DNA from: an uncultured Paracoccaceae bacterium
Lineage (GTDB): Bacteria > Pseudomonadota > Alphaproteobacteria > Rhodobacterales > Rhodobacteraceae
Reading direction: 5' to 3'
Length of the DNA: 64,000 nucleotides
Assembly: GCA_947495795.1 (NCBI GenBank)
Contig: CANMAI010000001.1
Coordinates: 1-64,000, forward strand
Below are positions 25,301 to 34,402 of the stretch, piece by piece. Every line of letters begins with the position of its first letter. Position 1 is the first letter of the stretch. The notes below the pieces were generated by a model. It saw only the letters and a list, made by a program, of their open reading frames with translations, did no database searches and was not told the DNA's origin. The position numbers and the translations under genes were made by a program.

Positions 25301-26788
25301 ATGGCTGAACAAGACACCCAGGTTGAAGGCGCTGCCGCCGAGACAATCGAAGCCTCCGATTTCGCAGATTTGCTGCAAAAGGAATTTCGCCCAAAATCCG
25401 ATCACGCAAAGACGGCTGTTGAGGATGCTGTGCGCACATTGGCTGAGCAAGCGCTTGCCAATACTGCACTTGTCGGCGAGGACGCGCTACATACGATCGA
25501 TAGCCTTGTGGCCGAGATCGACAAGAAGCTTTCGGATCAGATCAACGAGATCATGCATCACGAAGAGTTCCAGCAACTGGAAAGCGCATGGCGCGGGCTG
25601 AATTATCTGGTGAACAACACCGAGACGGACGAGATGCTGAAGATCCGTGTCTTCAACATCACCAAGAAGGATCTTTCCAAGACCCTGAAAAAATTCAAGG
25701 GCACGGCCTGGGATCAATCACCGATCTTCAAGAAGCTTTATGAGGAAGAGTATGGCCAGTTCGGCGGGGAGCCTTATGGCTGCCTTGTGGGTGATTATCA
25801 CTTCGATCACAGCCCACCCGATGTGGAGCTTTTGGGCGAGATATCCAAGGTTGCGGCTTCCGCGCATGCGCCCTTCATCACCGGCGCGGAACCTTCGCTT
25901 TTCCAGATGGACAGCTGGGCGGAGCTTGCCAACCCGCGTGATCTGACCAAGATCTTCCAGACGCCGGAATATGCCTCCTGGCGGAGCCTGCGCGAGAGCG
26001 AGGACAGCCGCTATCTTGGCCTCGCCATGCCGCGTTTCCTTGGCCGTCTGCCTTACGGTGCCAAAACCGATCCGGTGGAGGAATTTGCTTTTGAGGAAGA
26101 CACCGAAGGTGCGGATAGCGGGAAATACAGCTGGGTGAATGCGGCCTACGGTATGGCGCTGAACATCAACCGTTCCTTCAAGGAATACGGCTGGTGCTCA
26201 CGGATCCGCGGCATCGAATCGGGCGGCGCTCTGGAGGGCCTGCCTTCGCACACCTTCCCTACAGATGATGGCGGCGTGGACCAGAAATGCCCGACCGAGA
26301 TCGCGATTTCTGATCGTCGCGAAGCCGAGCTTGCCAAAAGCGGGCTGATGCCGCTGATCCACCGCAAGAACTCGGATGTTGCGGCTTTTATCGGCGCGCA
26401 ATCCCTGCACCAGCCTGCTGAATATGACGATGCGGATGCGACAGCCAACGCCAATCTTGCCGCACGGTTGCCCTATCTTTTCGCGACCACGCGGTTTGCG
26501 CATTACCTGAAATGCATCGTTCGCGACAAGGTTGGCTCCTACAAGAGCCGGGACGACATGCAGGCATGGCTTCAGAACTGGATCGAGCAGTATGTGGATT
26601 TCAGTGCTGATGTGTCCTCTGAGGAACAAAAAGCGCGCCGCCCATTGGCTGCTGCCGAAGTAGTTGTCGAGGAAGTGGAAGGTAACCCAGGTTACTATAC
26701 ATCAAAATTCTTCCTGAAACCTCACTACCAGCTTGAAGGCCTTTCTGTTTCTTTGCGTCTCGTCTCAAAACTTCCGACAGAAAAGTAA
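25301..26788 (+). CDS. tssC: T6SS contractile sheath large subunit TssC
   Basis: TssC (VipB/ImpC) is the main sheath protein and is recycled by ClpV/TssH. The 495-aa protein has all family marks: ESAWRGLNYLVNNTETDEML, KKLYEEEYGQFGGEPYGCLV, YSWVNAAYGMALNINRSFKE and the C-terminal PGYYTSKFFLKPHYQLEGLS. It directly follows tssB. Length is as expected. Confidence 0.97.
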   Translation: MAEQDTQVEGAAAETIEASDFADLLQKEFRPKSDHAKTAVEDAVRTLAEQALANTALVGEDALHTIDSLVAEIDKKLSDQINEIMHHEEFQQLESAWRGLNYLVNNTETDEMLKIRVFNITKKDLSKTLKKFKGTAWDQSPIFKKLYEEEYGQFGGEPYGCLVGDYHFDHSPPDVELLGEISKVAASAHAPFITGAEPSLFQMDSWAELANPRDLTKIFQTPEYASWRSLRESEDSRYLGLAMPRFLGRLPYGAKTDPVEEFAFEEDTEGADSGKYSWVNAAYGMALNINRSFKEYGWCSRIRGIESGGALEGLPSHTFPTDDGGVDQKCPTEIAISDRREAELAKSGLMPLIHRKNSDVAAFIGAQSLHQPAEYDDADATANANLAARLPYLFATTRFAHYLKCIVRDKVGSYKSRDDMQAWLQNWIEQYVDFSADVSSEEQKARRPLAAAEVVVEEVEGNPGYYTSKFFLKPHYQLEGLSVSLRLVSKLPTEK

Positions 26789-26877
26789 AACAAATGTTCT
26801 GTGCGGGACGAAACCCGCGCAGAGCTCGTTCTATACAGATTTCATAGTAACAAATCACACACCAAGGAGACACCAAA

Positions 26878-27372
26878 ATGGCCGTAGACATGTTCCTCGA
26901 ACTCGATGGGATCAAAGGGGAAGCCCAGGACAAAACGCACAAGGATCACATCGATATTCTCGCATGGTCCTTCGGCGTGTCCAACAGCGGTACAACGCAT
27001 ATGGGCACAGGTTCGGGCGCTGGCAAAGCCAACTTCCAGGACATTTCCATTACCAAGTTTGTCGATAAGTCTTCGCCGGTTCTGATGCAGCACAGCATCC
27101 TCGGCAAGCACATCACCAAGGGCAAGCTTTACGTCCGCAAGGCTGGCGGCAAGCCACTTGAGTACATCGTGTACAGCCTGAACGACATTATCGTAACGTC
27201 CGTCAGCACGGGCGGCAGCGGCGGCGAAGACCGGCTGACAGAGAACGTTTCGCTGAATTTCCGCCAGATGAAATTTGTCTACACACCGCAGAAACCGGAC
27301 GGCTCCGCCGACAGCGACAAGCCGGAAGTGATCTACGATATCGCGGCCAACGAATCCAAATTCGACGGCTAA
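26878..27372 (+). CDS. hcp: T6SS tube protein Hcp (TssD)
   Basis: Hcp hexamers stack to form the inner tube propelled out of the cell, and they also carry some effectors. The 164-aa protein shows MFLELDGIKGEAQDKTH, IDILAWSFGVSNSG and the C-terminal FRQMKFVYTPQKPDG, typical of the family. AAGGAGAC before ATG 26878 is a strong ribosome-binding site, in keeping with a highly expressed structural protein. A large hairpin follows the stop. Confidence 0.97.
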   Translation: MAVDMFLELDGIKGEAQDKTHKDHIDILAWSFGVSNSGTTHMGTGSGAGKANFQDISITKFVDKSSPVLMQHSILGKHITKGKLYVRKAGGKPLEYIVYSLNDIIVTSVSTGGSGGEDRLTENVSLNFRQMKFVYTPQKPDGSADSDKPEVIYDIAANESKFDG

Positions 27373-27386
27373 GCCTTGCAATACTT

Positions 27387-27420
27387 CACCGGCGCCGGCC
27401 CGCAAGGCCCGGCGCCGGTG
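27387..27420 (+). promoter_or_regulatory. GC-rich hairpin after hcp
   Basis: CACCGGCGCCGG and CCGGCGCCGGTG form a perfect 12-bp stem around a 10-nt loop, 15 bp after the hcp stop. There is no T run, so it looks like an mRNA-stabilising or partial attenuator structure that keeps hcp mRNA high relative to the genes downstream. Confidence 0.6.
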
Positions 27421-27480
27421 TACAATTGAAATACGATCTCTCATCAAGAGAGGCATGCTTTCACAAAGGGATGTACTCAG

Positions 27481-28284
27481 ATGTCGGCAGAAGAACTGGT
27501 GCGCAGCGGCGATCTTTCCGGCGCGCTGAAAGCCCTTCAGGATGAAATTCGCAACAACCCCGGCGAGGCAAAGCTGCGGATCTTCCTCAGCCAGCTTCTT
27601 TGCGTTTTGGGAGACTGGAAACGGGCCGTGGCGCAGCTGAAGGTTTCGGCGGAGCTGGATGAGATTGCAACGCCGATGGCCCAGACATACCGCGAGGGTA
27701 TCTTGTGCGAGCTTTACCGCGCCAAGGTTTTTGAGGGCGAGAAGGATCCACTGATTTTTGGTGAGCCGCAGGAGTGGATGGCGCTTTTGGTGGAATCCAC
27801 CAAGGCTCTGGCCGCTGGCAAGCCGGGAGAGGCCGCGGCCCTTCGCGACAAGGCATTTGATGCAGCGCCGGCTACCTCCGGCAGCCTGAACGATCAGCCC
27901 TTTGCCTGGCTGGCAGACGCCGACACCCGGCTTGGCCCGGTTTTCGAGATGGTAGTGAATGGCCGCTATTTCTGGGTGCCGATGAACCAGATTGCTGAAA
28001 TCCGGATGGAAGAGCCTGTTGATTTGCGCGATTGCGTGTGGATGCCCGCCAATGTGACGCTTGCTAATGGCAGCGAGATCGTGGCGCTTCTGCCCACGCG
28101 TTATGCCGGTACGGCCGAGAGCGATGATGATGCCGCCCGCCTTTCCCGCAAGACAGATTGGCACGATCACGGCGAAGGCAACTTCACTGGCTTGGGGCAG
28201 CGTGTTTTTGCCACGGAGAGCGGCGATGTCTCTCTGATGGATATCCGCCGCATTACTTTCGATGCTGAGGCTGCGGATGGCTGA
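27481..28284 (+). CDS. tagJ: T6SS accessory protein TagJ (ImpE family)
   Basis: The 267-aa ImpE/SciE-type protein has an N-terminal TPR-like helical part (ALKALQDEIRNNPGEAKLRIF, QLLCVLGDWKRAVAQL). The C-terminal domain includes GRYFWVPMNQIAEIRMEEP and LLPTRYAGT. In other bacteria TagJ contacts the sheath and ClpV and accompanies the TssB/TssC lineage without the usual ClpV-binding arrangement. Its stop overlaps the tssE start by eight bases. Confidence 0.9.
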   Translation: MSAEELVRSGDLSGALKALQDEIRNNPGEAKLRIFLSQLLCVLGDWKRAVAQLKVSAELDEIATPMAQTYREGILCELYRAKVFEGEKDPLIFGEPQEWMALLVESTKALAAGKPGEAAALRDKAFDAAPATSGSLNDQPFAWLADADTRLGPVFEMVVNGRYFWVPMNQIAEIRMEEPVDLRDCVWMPANVTLANGSEIVALLPTRYAGTAESDDDAARLSRKTDWHDHGEGNFTGLGQRVFATESGDVSLMDIRRITFDAEAADG

Positions 28285-28774
28285 TCTCACGATCCTCGAC
28301 AGGCTGCAGCCATCGTTGCTGGATCGGCTGACGGATCACGACCCGGAAGATCTGCGCGAGGCGCGGGACAGCCGGGTGATCGACATAAAGCGTCTGCGCG
28401 AAATACTGCGGCGCGATCTTGCATGGCTTCTGAATACTGCCAATGCCGAGCAGATGATCGACGAGACGCTTTATCCGAATGCCGCAAATTCCGTGCTGAA
28501 CTACGGCATATCCAAGGTCTCCGGCGATTTCTCGACGGGCGATAAGGCCGAGCAGATCCGCAAGGCAATCAGCGCTGCGATCACACAGTTCGAACCGCGC
28601 ATTCTGCCGAACAGCATTCGTGTCTCCCTGCGCACGGAGGATACCAAAACGGCCTCCGTGATCAGCTATGATATTCGCGCCGACATGTGGGCAGAACCGT
28701 TGCCGCTGGAGCTTTACCTGCGAAGCGAGATTGATGTGACCACGGGCGAATTGCATCTCGAAGGGCAGCGATAG
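28277..28774 (+). CDS. tssE: T6SS baseplate protein TssE
   Basis: TssE resembles the phage T4 gp25 baseplate wedge protein. The 165-aa protein carries the gp25-like segment, with RRDLAWLLNTANAEQMID and the conserved SVLNYGISKVSGDF. Homologues have an 'E-R' dyad region near FEPRILPNSIRVSL. I took ATG 28277 (MADLTILDRLQPSLLDRLTD), which overlaps tagJ by eight bases. A codon five residues upstream is also possible. Confidence 0.92.
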   Translation: MADLTILDRLQPSLLDRLTDHDPEDLREARDSRVIDIKRLREILRRDLAWLLNTANAEQMIDETLYPNAANSVLNYGISKVSGDFSTGDKAEQIRKAISAAITQFEPRILPNSIRVSLRTEDTKTASVISYDIRADMWAEPLPLELYLRSEIDVTTGELHLEGQR

Positions 28775-28775
28775 A

Positions 28776-30647
28776 ATGGATACCCGGCTTCTCAAACATT
28801 ATGAGGGCGAGCTTGCGTTTCTGCGCGAAATGGGGGCCGAATTTGCCACGTCTTACCCCAAGGTTGCTGCCCGCCTTGGTATGGATGAGATGGAGGTGCT
28901 GGATCCTTATGTGGAGCGGCTGCTTGAAGGTGTGGCGTTCCTTTCTGCCCGCGTGCAGTTGGAGTTGGACCTTCAGTTCCCGGCCTTCACCAGCAACCTG
29001 CTTGAGATTGTCTATCCGCATTATCTTGCGCCCACGCCTTCCATGATGATCACTTCCTTCACGCCGGATGCTGTGGGGGGAGGCCTTGGGGAAGGATTTC
29101 TTCTGCCGCGCAATACCGTCCTCCGCTCCGTTATCGGTGAGCGTCAGCAGACGGCGTGCCAGTTTCGCACGAGCCACGATCTGACGCTTTGGCCGCTGGA
29201 GATTTCGGAGGCTGAATACATTGAAAGCAGGGGCGATCTCGTAGCCGCAGGCGTGGCGGGAGATCGCGCAGCACGTGCTGCCGTTCGCCTCCGGCTCCGC
29301 CGCTCCGATGGGGGTGCGATAGCGGAGTTACCGCTGGAGACGCTTTCGATGTTCCTCGGCGAAAAGGGGGCCAGTGGCTGGCAGCTTCATGAATTGCTGA
29401 TGACCGAGACAACGGGGCTTGCCGCGCGTTCGACAGACAGGCGCGCAGATTGGGTGGACCTATTGCCTGATGCTGCTCTGAAGCCCAAGGGGTTTGCGCC
29501 GGAAGAGGCGCTTTTGCCCACGCCGCGCCAGAGCCTAGATGGCTACCGCCTGTTGCAGGAATACTTTGCGATGCCGGAGCGCTTCCATTTTGTTGATCTG
29601 TGCGGGCTTGCGCCTGCATTGGCCAAGGCGACTGGTAGCGACGTTGATCTCTATTTCCTGCTACGCGACGGCATGGCCGATATTGCGCCTCGTATCACGC
29701 CGGAGGCTTTCGACCTGCATGCGGTGCCTGCCATAAACCTCTTCGACAAGCGCTGTGATCGGGTGCCTATCACGCCGCGGGACACAGAGCATCAGGTTGT
29801 GGCGGATCGCACGGCCTCACTCGATTTCGAGATATTCAGTATCAATTCCGTGCGCGGCATCAGCAGCGAGGGCGCGGATGATCTTGATTTTCATCCCTTT
29901 TATTCAAGCAGCGATCTTACCGCGGCGGGCAATGCCCAGCGCGCGTATTATTCGCAGAACCGCCGGATGCGCCAGCGGACGGAGCGGGAGAGGCTGAGCG
30001 GTGTGCGCACATCCTATCTCGGCTCGGAAATGTTCCTGACATTGGTGGACCGTAATCAGGCCCCTTATGATGCGGCCCTCAGCCAATTGGCAGTAACGGC
30101 TACCTGCACCAACCGCGATTTGCCGCTTTTGCTCGCCACCGGTGCGGATAATCTTTTCCAGCTGGCCGATGGCGGCCCCGTAACGAAGGTTGCCACGCCA
30201 GTTGGCCCTACCCGCCCGCGTCCGATGATCGCACAGGGCGATACCGCGTGGCGGCTGATCAGCCATCTCAGCCTCAACTACCTTTCGATTGTAGAGGAAG
30301 AGGGCGGTGTCGAAGCGCTGCGGGAGCTGATCGGCATCTACGCGCCGCCGGGGGATCGTATTATCGACAAGCAGCTTGAGGGCCTGATCGGTGTCTCGAC
30401 ACGCCCGATTGTGCGGCGGATGCAGGATGAGGTGCTTTCCACCGCCGTGCGCGGCCTGGAGATCTCGCTGACCTTTGATGAGGGCTTTTACGAAGGTTCC
30501 AGCACTTACCTGATGGGTGCGGTGCTGGAGCGGTTCTTCGCCCGCCATGTCACGATGAACAGTTTCACGGAAACCGTTCTCAAAACGCAACAAAGAGGGG
30601 AAATTGCCCGATGGAAGCCGGAAACGGGCCTCGGCCGAATGATCTGA
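28776..30647 (+). CDS. tssF: T6SS baseplate protein TssF
   Basis: TssF is the major baseplate wedge protein, forming a complex with TssG, TssE and TssK. The 623-aa protein begins with the family hallmark YEGELAFLREMGAEFATSYP and continues with VERLLEGVAFLSARVQLELD and FPAFTSNLLEIVYPHYLAPT. Length is typical. The 3' end overlaps tssG by 37 bp, indicating coupling. Confidence 0.96.
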   Translation: MDTRLLKHYEGELAFLREMGAEFATSYPKVAARLGMDEMEVLDPYVERLLEGVAFLSARVQLELDLQFPAFTSNLLEIVYPHYLAPTPSMMITSFTPDAVGGGLGEGFLLPRNTVLRSVIGERQQTACQFRTSHDLTLWPLEISEAEYIESRGDLVAAGVAGDRAARAAVRLRLRRSDGGAIAELPLETLSMFLGEKGASGWQLHELLMTETTGLAARSTDRRADWVDLLPDAALKPKGFAPEEALLPTPRQSLDGYRLLQEYFAMPERFHFVDLCGLAPALAKATGSDVDLYFLLRDGMADIAPRITPEAFDLHAVPAINLFDKRCDRVPITPRDTEHQVVADRTASLDFEIFSINSVRGISSEGADDLDFHPFYSSSDLTAAGNAQRAYYSQNRRMRQRTERERLSGVRTSYLGSEMFLTLVDRNQAPYDAALSQLAVTATCTNRDLPLLLATGADNLFQLADGGPVTKVATPVGPTRPRPMIAQGDTAWRLISHLSLNYLSIVEEEGGVEALRELIGIYAPPGDRIIDKQLEGLIGVSTRPIVRRMQDEVLSTAVRGLEISLTFDEGFYEGSSTYLMGAVLERFFARHVTMNSFTETVLKTQQRGEIARWKPETGLGRMI

Positions 30648-31624
30648 AGCATATGGAAGCGCTTCAGGCCTCGCCGGAGCGGTTCCATCTCTTCCATGCG
30701 CTGCGCATCCTTGATGCCGCAGCCCGTGACAGGCCGCGCCTTGGGGAAACCCGGCGACCCGGGCAGGATGTCGTGCGACTTGGGCAAGAGGCGGAGCTTG
30801 CCTTCCCGCCGTCTACGCTGGCGGCAATCCGGCCTGCTACGGGCAAGCGGCCGATGCTTCTTATCAACCGGTTTTTTGGATTGTTCGGTCCACATGGCCC
30901 CCTGCCGTTGCATCTCACGGAATATGCGCGCAACCGCCACCGCCATGAGGGAGACCGCACCTTCATCGCCTTTGCGGATATGCTCATCCACCGGCTGATG
31001 ACGCTGTTTTACCGCGGGTGGAGCGCAGGGCAGCCCGCGCCCTCGCATGACCGGAAGGATGATCGCTTCTCGGATCATGTGGCGGCTCTCTCTGGGCTGC
31101 GGGGCAAGCATCTAGCGGAACGCGACGCGATGCCAGACATTGCCAAGCTCCATTTCGCAGGCTTCATGGGGCAAGGCACCAAAACGGCCGAAAGCCTTTC
31201 TGCCATGGTATCCGCCTTCTTTCAGGCGCCCGTTCGGGTGGAGCAGTTTATCGGAAGCTGGCTGGAGCTGGAACCGGAAGATTGCTGGCAGCTTGGCAAG
31301 CCCGCCGGGCTCGGGCAGGAAAGCATGCTCGGCTCTCGCGTATGGTCCCGCTCTTCCAAGTTCCGCATCTCGATCGGCCCGCTCCCGCTGAAGGACTACA
31401 GGCGCCTGCTGCCCGGTGGCGATGCGTTGAAACGCCTTCGCGCCATCGTGCGCAACCACACGGGCGACACACTGGATTGGGATGTGAACCTCATTCTCAA
31501 GAAGGCCGAAGTGCCGCAGCCTGTTCTTGGACAGGCCATGCCACTCGGCCACACATCCTGGATCGGCACACCCGAACGCCACGCAGATGTCGCTGATCTC
31601 TACCTACACCCGCCCGCAAGATGA
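30611..31624 (+). CDS. tssG: T6SS baseplate protein TssG
   Basis: TssG holds the TssF dimer in the baseplate wedge. The 337-aa protein shows ERFHLFHALRILDAAA, FGLFGPHGPLPLHLTEYARN and DLILHRLMTLFYRGWS-like core motifs of the family (here DMLIHRLMTLFYRGWS). ATG 30611, inside the tssF end, follows GAGGGG. ATG 30653 would be an alternative start with a weaker ribosome-binding site. Confidence 0.94.
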   Translation: MEAGNGPRPNDLKHMEALQASPERFHLFHALRILDAAARDRPRLGETRRPGQDVVRLGQEAELAFPPSTLAAIRPATGKRPMLLINRFFGLFGPHGPLPLHLTEYARNRHRHEGDRTFIAFADMLIHRLMTLFYRGWSAGQPAPSHDRKDDRFSDHVAALSGLRGKHLAERDAMPDIAKLHFAGFMGQGTKTAESLSAMVSAFFQAPVRVEQFIGSWLELEPEDCWQLGKPAGLGQESMLGSRVWSRSSKFRISIGPLPLKDYRRLLPGGDALKRLRAIVRNHTGDTLDWDVNLILKKAEVPQPVLGQAMPLGHTSWIGTPERHADVADLYLHPPAR

Positions 31625-31660
31625 ACGCCCAGCAAGGCCCCAAGCAGAAGAGTATGACCC

Positions 31661-34372
31661 ATGAGTGAAATTAGCCGCACCGCCCTTTTTGGCAAACTCA
31701 ACAGCCTCGGCTACAAGGCCGTGGAAGGTGCTACAGTGTTCTGCAAGCTGCGCGGCAACCCTTATGTGGAAGTGATCCACTGGCTGCACCAGATCCTGCA
31801 GAACCAGAACAGTGACCTGCACCGGATCATCGATCATTACGAGCTGGAACCAGGCCGTGTGGCCGCCGACATGACGCGAGCGCTCGATGCGCTGCCACGC
31901 GGAGCGAGCGCAATCTCTGATCTTTCCAGCCACCTTGAAGAGGCGATGGAGCGGGGCTGGGTTTACGGCTCGCTGCTTTACAGTTCCAATCAGGTGCGCA
32001 CCGGGCATCTTGTCCTCGGAATGCTGAAGACGCCTGGATTGCGCAACATCCTCTTTGGGATCTCCGAACAGTTCAAGAAAGTGAAGCTCGATGATCTGAC
32101 GGATAATTTTGCCGAGGCCACAAGTGGCTCGCCCGAGGAAGACATGCGCCCGCAGGACGGCTCCGCCACCGGTGGCGGAGTGGCACCGGGTGTGCATTCG
32201 GATGCGATGGCCCCGGCGCAGATGGGCAAGGAAGAGGCGCTGCAGCAGTTCTGCACCGACCTGACGGCAGATGCCCGCGATGGCAAGATAGATCCGATCG
32301 TGGGCCGGGACGAGGAGATCCGCCAGATCGTGGACGTGCTGATGCGCCGCCGCCAGAACAACCCCATCCTCACAGGAGAGGCGGGCGTCGGCAAGACGGC
32401 GGTGGTGGAAGGCTTTGCGCTGCGCATCGCGCGGGGCGACGTGCCGCCCGCACTGAAGGAAGCGCGGCTGCTGGCGCTGGATGTGGGCCTTCTGCAGGCC
32501 GGTGCCTCCATGAAAGGCGAGTTCGAGAACCGCCTGCGCGGCGTGATCGACGAAGTGCAGGCGAGCCCCGTGCCGATCATCATGTTCGTCGATGAAACCC
32601 ACACGCTGGTGGGCGCGGGTGGCGCTGCCGGGACGGGCGATGCGGCCAACCTGTTGAAACCCGCGCTGGCGCGGGGGACGTTGCGCACCATCGGGGCGAC
32701 AACATGGGCCGAATACAAGAAGCATATCGAGAAGGATCCGGCACTGACCCGCCGGTTTCAGGTCGTGCAGGTAGAAGAGCCGGGCATTCCCAAAGCAGTC
32801 ATAATGATGCGCGGGATCGCCTCCATGCTGGAAAAGCACCACCGCGTTCAGGTGCTGGACGAGGGGCTCGAAGCCGCCGTTACCCTGTCCGCGCGCTATA
32901 TCCCCGCCCGCCAGTTGCCCGACAAGTCGGTCAGCGTGCTGGACACGGCCTGCGCCCGCGTGGCCGTCAGCCAACATGCCGTGCCTGCGGAGGTGGATGA
33001 CAGCCGCAACAGGATCGCCACGCTGGAGACGGAACTGGAGATCATCGGGCGCGACGAGACAGCAGGCTACGAGGTGGCCGAGCGCCGTGTCCTGGCGGAA
33101 AGCGCCAAGGCCGCCGAGGAAGCGCGGCTGGAAGAATTGACGTCCCGCTGGGAGGCGGAAAAGGTGGTCGTGGAAGAGATCATCGCGCTGCGCGCAAAGC
33201 TGCGCGAGGGTGGCGCCCCGGTGGACGAGGATGCCGACAGCCCCGAAGCCGTGGCGGCCAGCCCGCTGACTGAAGAGGAGCGCAAGACCCTTCTTGAAGA
33301 GCTTCAGGCCAAGAACGATGCGCTGACCGAGTTGCAGGGCGAAAGCCCGCTGATCCTGCCCATCGTGGATGCACAGGCGGTGGCCAGTGTTGTCGGCGAT
33401 TGGACGGGCATCCCCGTTGGCCGCATGGTAAGGGATGAAATTCAAACGGTTTTGTCGCTTGACGAACATCTTGCCAAGCGGGTTATCGGGCAAGATCACG
33501 CCATGCAGATGATCGCCAAACGCATTCAGACAAGCAGGGCCGGGCTCGACAATCCGTCAAAGCCTATCGGTGTCTTCATGCTGGCCGGGACATCCGGCGT
33601 GGGCAAGACGGAAACCGCACTTGCGCTGGCCGAGGTTCTGTATGGCGGCGAGCAGAACGTCATCACGATCAACATGTCGGAGTATCAGGAGGCGCATAGC
33701 GTCAGTTCGCTGAAAGGCGCACCTCCGGGGTATGTCGGCTATGGCGAAGGCGGCGTCCTGACGGAGGCCGTGCGGCGCAAGCCCTATTCCGTGGTGCTGC
33801 TGGATGAGGTCGAAAAGGCCCATCCGGACGTGCACGAGATCTTCTTTCAGGTGTTTGACAAGGGCGTCATGGAAGATGGCGAGGGCCGCGTGATCGACTT
33901 CAAGAATACGCTGATCCTTCTCACCTCCAACGCGGGTTCAGAGCTGATCATGGATCTCTGCTCTGATCCAGAGCTGATGCCCGAACCCGAAGGGATCGCC
34001 AAGGCGCTGCGCGAGCCATTGCTCAAGATCTTCCCGGCCGCTCTTCTTGGCCGCCTTGTCACCATTCCCTATTTCCCGCTCAGCCCCGATATGATCGCCA
34101 AGATCACACGGCTTCAGCTGGGGCGGATCGAGAAGCGGGTGACAGAAGCGCATGGCGTGCCCTTCACCTATTCTGATGGCGTGGTGGATACCATCGTCTC
34201 CCGGTGTCAGGAGCTGGAAAGCGGCGGCCGCATGATTGATGCCATCGTTACCAACACAATGCTGCCCGAGATCTCTGCAGAGTTCCTGAAACGGATGATG
34301 GAGGGTGGAGAGATCGAGCAGGTGGCTATCGACGTGGCGGATGGCGACTTTACCTACAGTTTTAACGCGTAA
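31661..34372 (+). CDS. tssH: T6SS sheath-recycling ATPase ClpV (TssH)
   Basis: ClpV disassembles contracted TssBC sheath so it can be reused. The 903-aa AAA+ protein has a ClpN N-domain and two ATPase modules. The first Walker A, GEAGVGKT, is near residue 239, with Walker B IIMFVDETH. The second Walker A, GTSGVGKTE, is near 642, with Walker B VVLLDEVEKAH. A coiled-coil middle region (about 440-560) separates them. The C-terminal D2-small domain is present. Length and order match ClpV and not ClpB. Confidence 0.95.
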   Translation: MSEISRTALFGKLNSLGYKAVEGATVFCKLRGNPYVEVIHWLHQILQNQNSDLHRIIDHYELEPGRVAADMTRALDALPRGASAISDLSSHLEEAMERGWVYGSLLYSSNQVRTGHLVLGMLKTPGLRNILFGISEQFKKVKLDDLTDNFAEATSGSPEEDMRPQDGSATGGGVAPGVHSDAMAPAQMGKEEALQQFCTDLTADARDGKIDPIVGRDEEIRQIVDVLMRRRQNNPILTGEAGVGKTAVVEGFALRIARGDVPPALKEARLLALDVGLLQAGASMKGEFENRLRGVIDEVQASPVPIIMFVDETHTLVGAGGAAGTGDAANLLKPALARGTLRTIGATTWAEYKKHIEKDPALTRRFQVVQVEEPGIPKAVIMMRGIASMLEKHHRVQVLDEGLEAAVTLSARYIPARQLPDKSVSVLDTACARVAVSQHAVPAEVDDSRNRIATLETELEIIGRDETAGYEVAERRVLAESAKAAEEARLEELTSRWEAEKVVVEEIIALRAKLREGGAPVDEDADSPEAVAASPLTEEERKTLLEELQAKNDALTELQGESPLILPIVDAQAVASVVGDWTGIPVGRMVRDEIQTVLSLDEHLAKRVIGQDHAMQMIAKRIQTSRAGLDNPSKPIGVFMLAGTSGVGKTETALALAEVLYGGEQNVITINMSEYQEAHSVSSLKGAPPGYVGYGEGGVLTEAVRRKPYSVVLLDEVEKAHPDVHEIFFQVFDKGVMEDGEGRVIDFKNTLILLTSNAGSELIMDLCSDPELMPEPEGIAKALREPLLKIFPAALLGRLVTIPYFPLSPDMIAKITRLQLGRIEKRVTEAHGVPFTYSDGVVDTIVSRCQELESGGRMIDAIVTNTMLPEISAEFLKRMMEGGEIEQVAIDVADGDFTYSFNA

Positions 34373-34402
34373 CGCCCAGCAAAGGGTACGAAGGGGCTTC
34401 AC

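Noticed and set aside
31604-33499. Minus-strand open frame of 631 codons opposite tssH
   Set aside because: Complement of a well-conserved ClpV gene, with no ribosome-binding site or known motif. Several similar antisense frames (43490-45031, 38317-39636, 22126-23514, 26842-28290) were rejected for the same reason.
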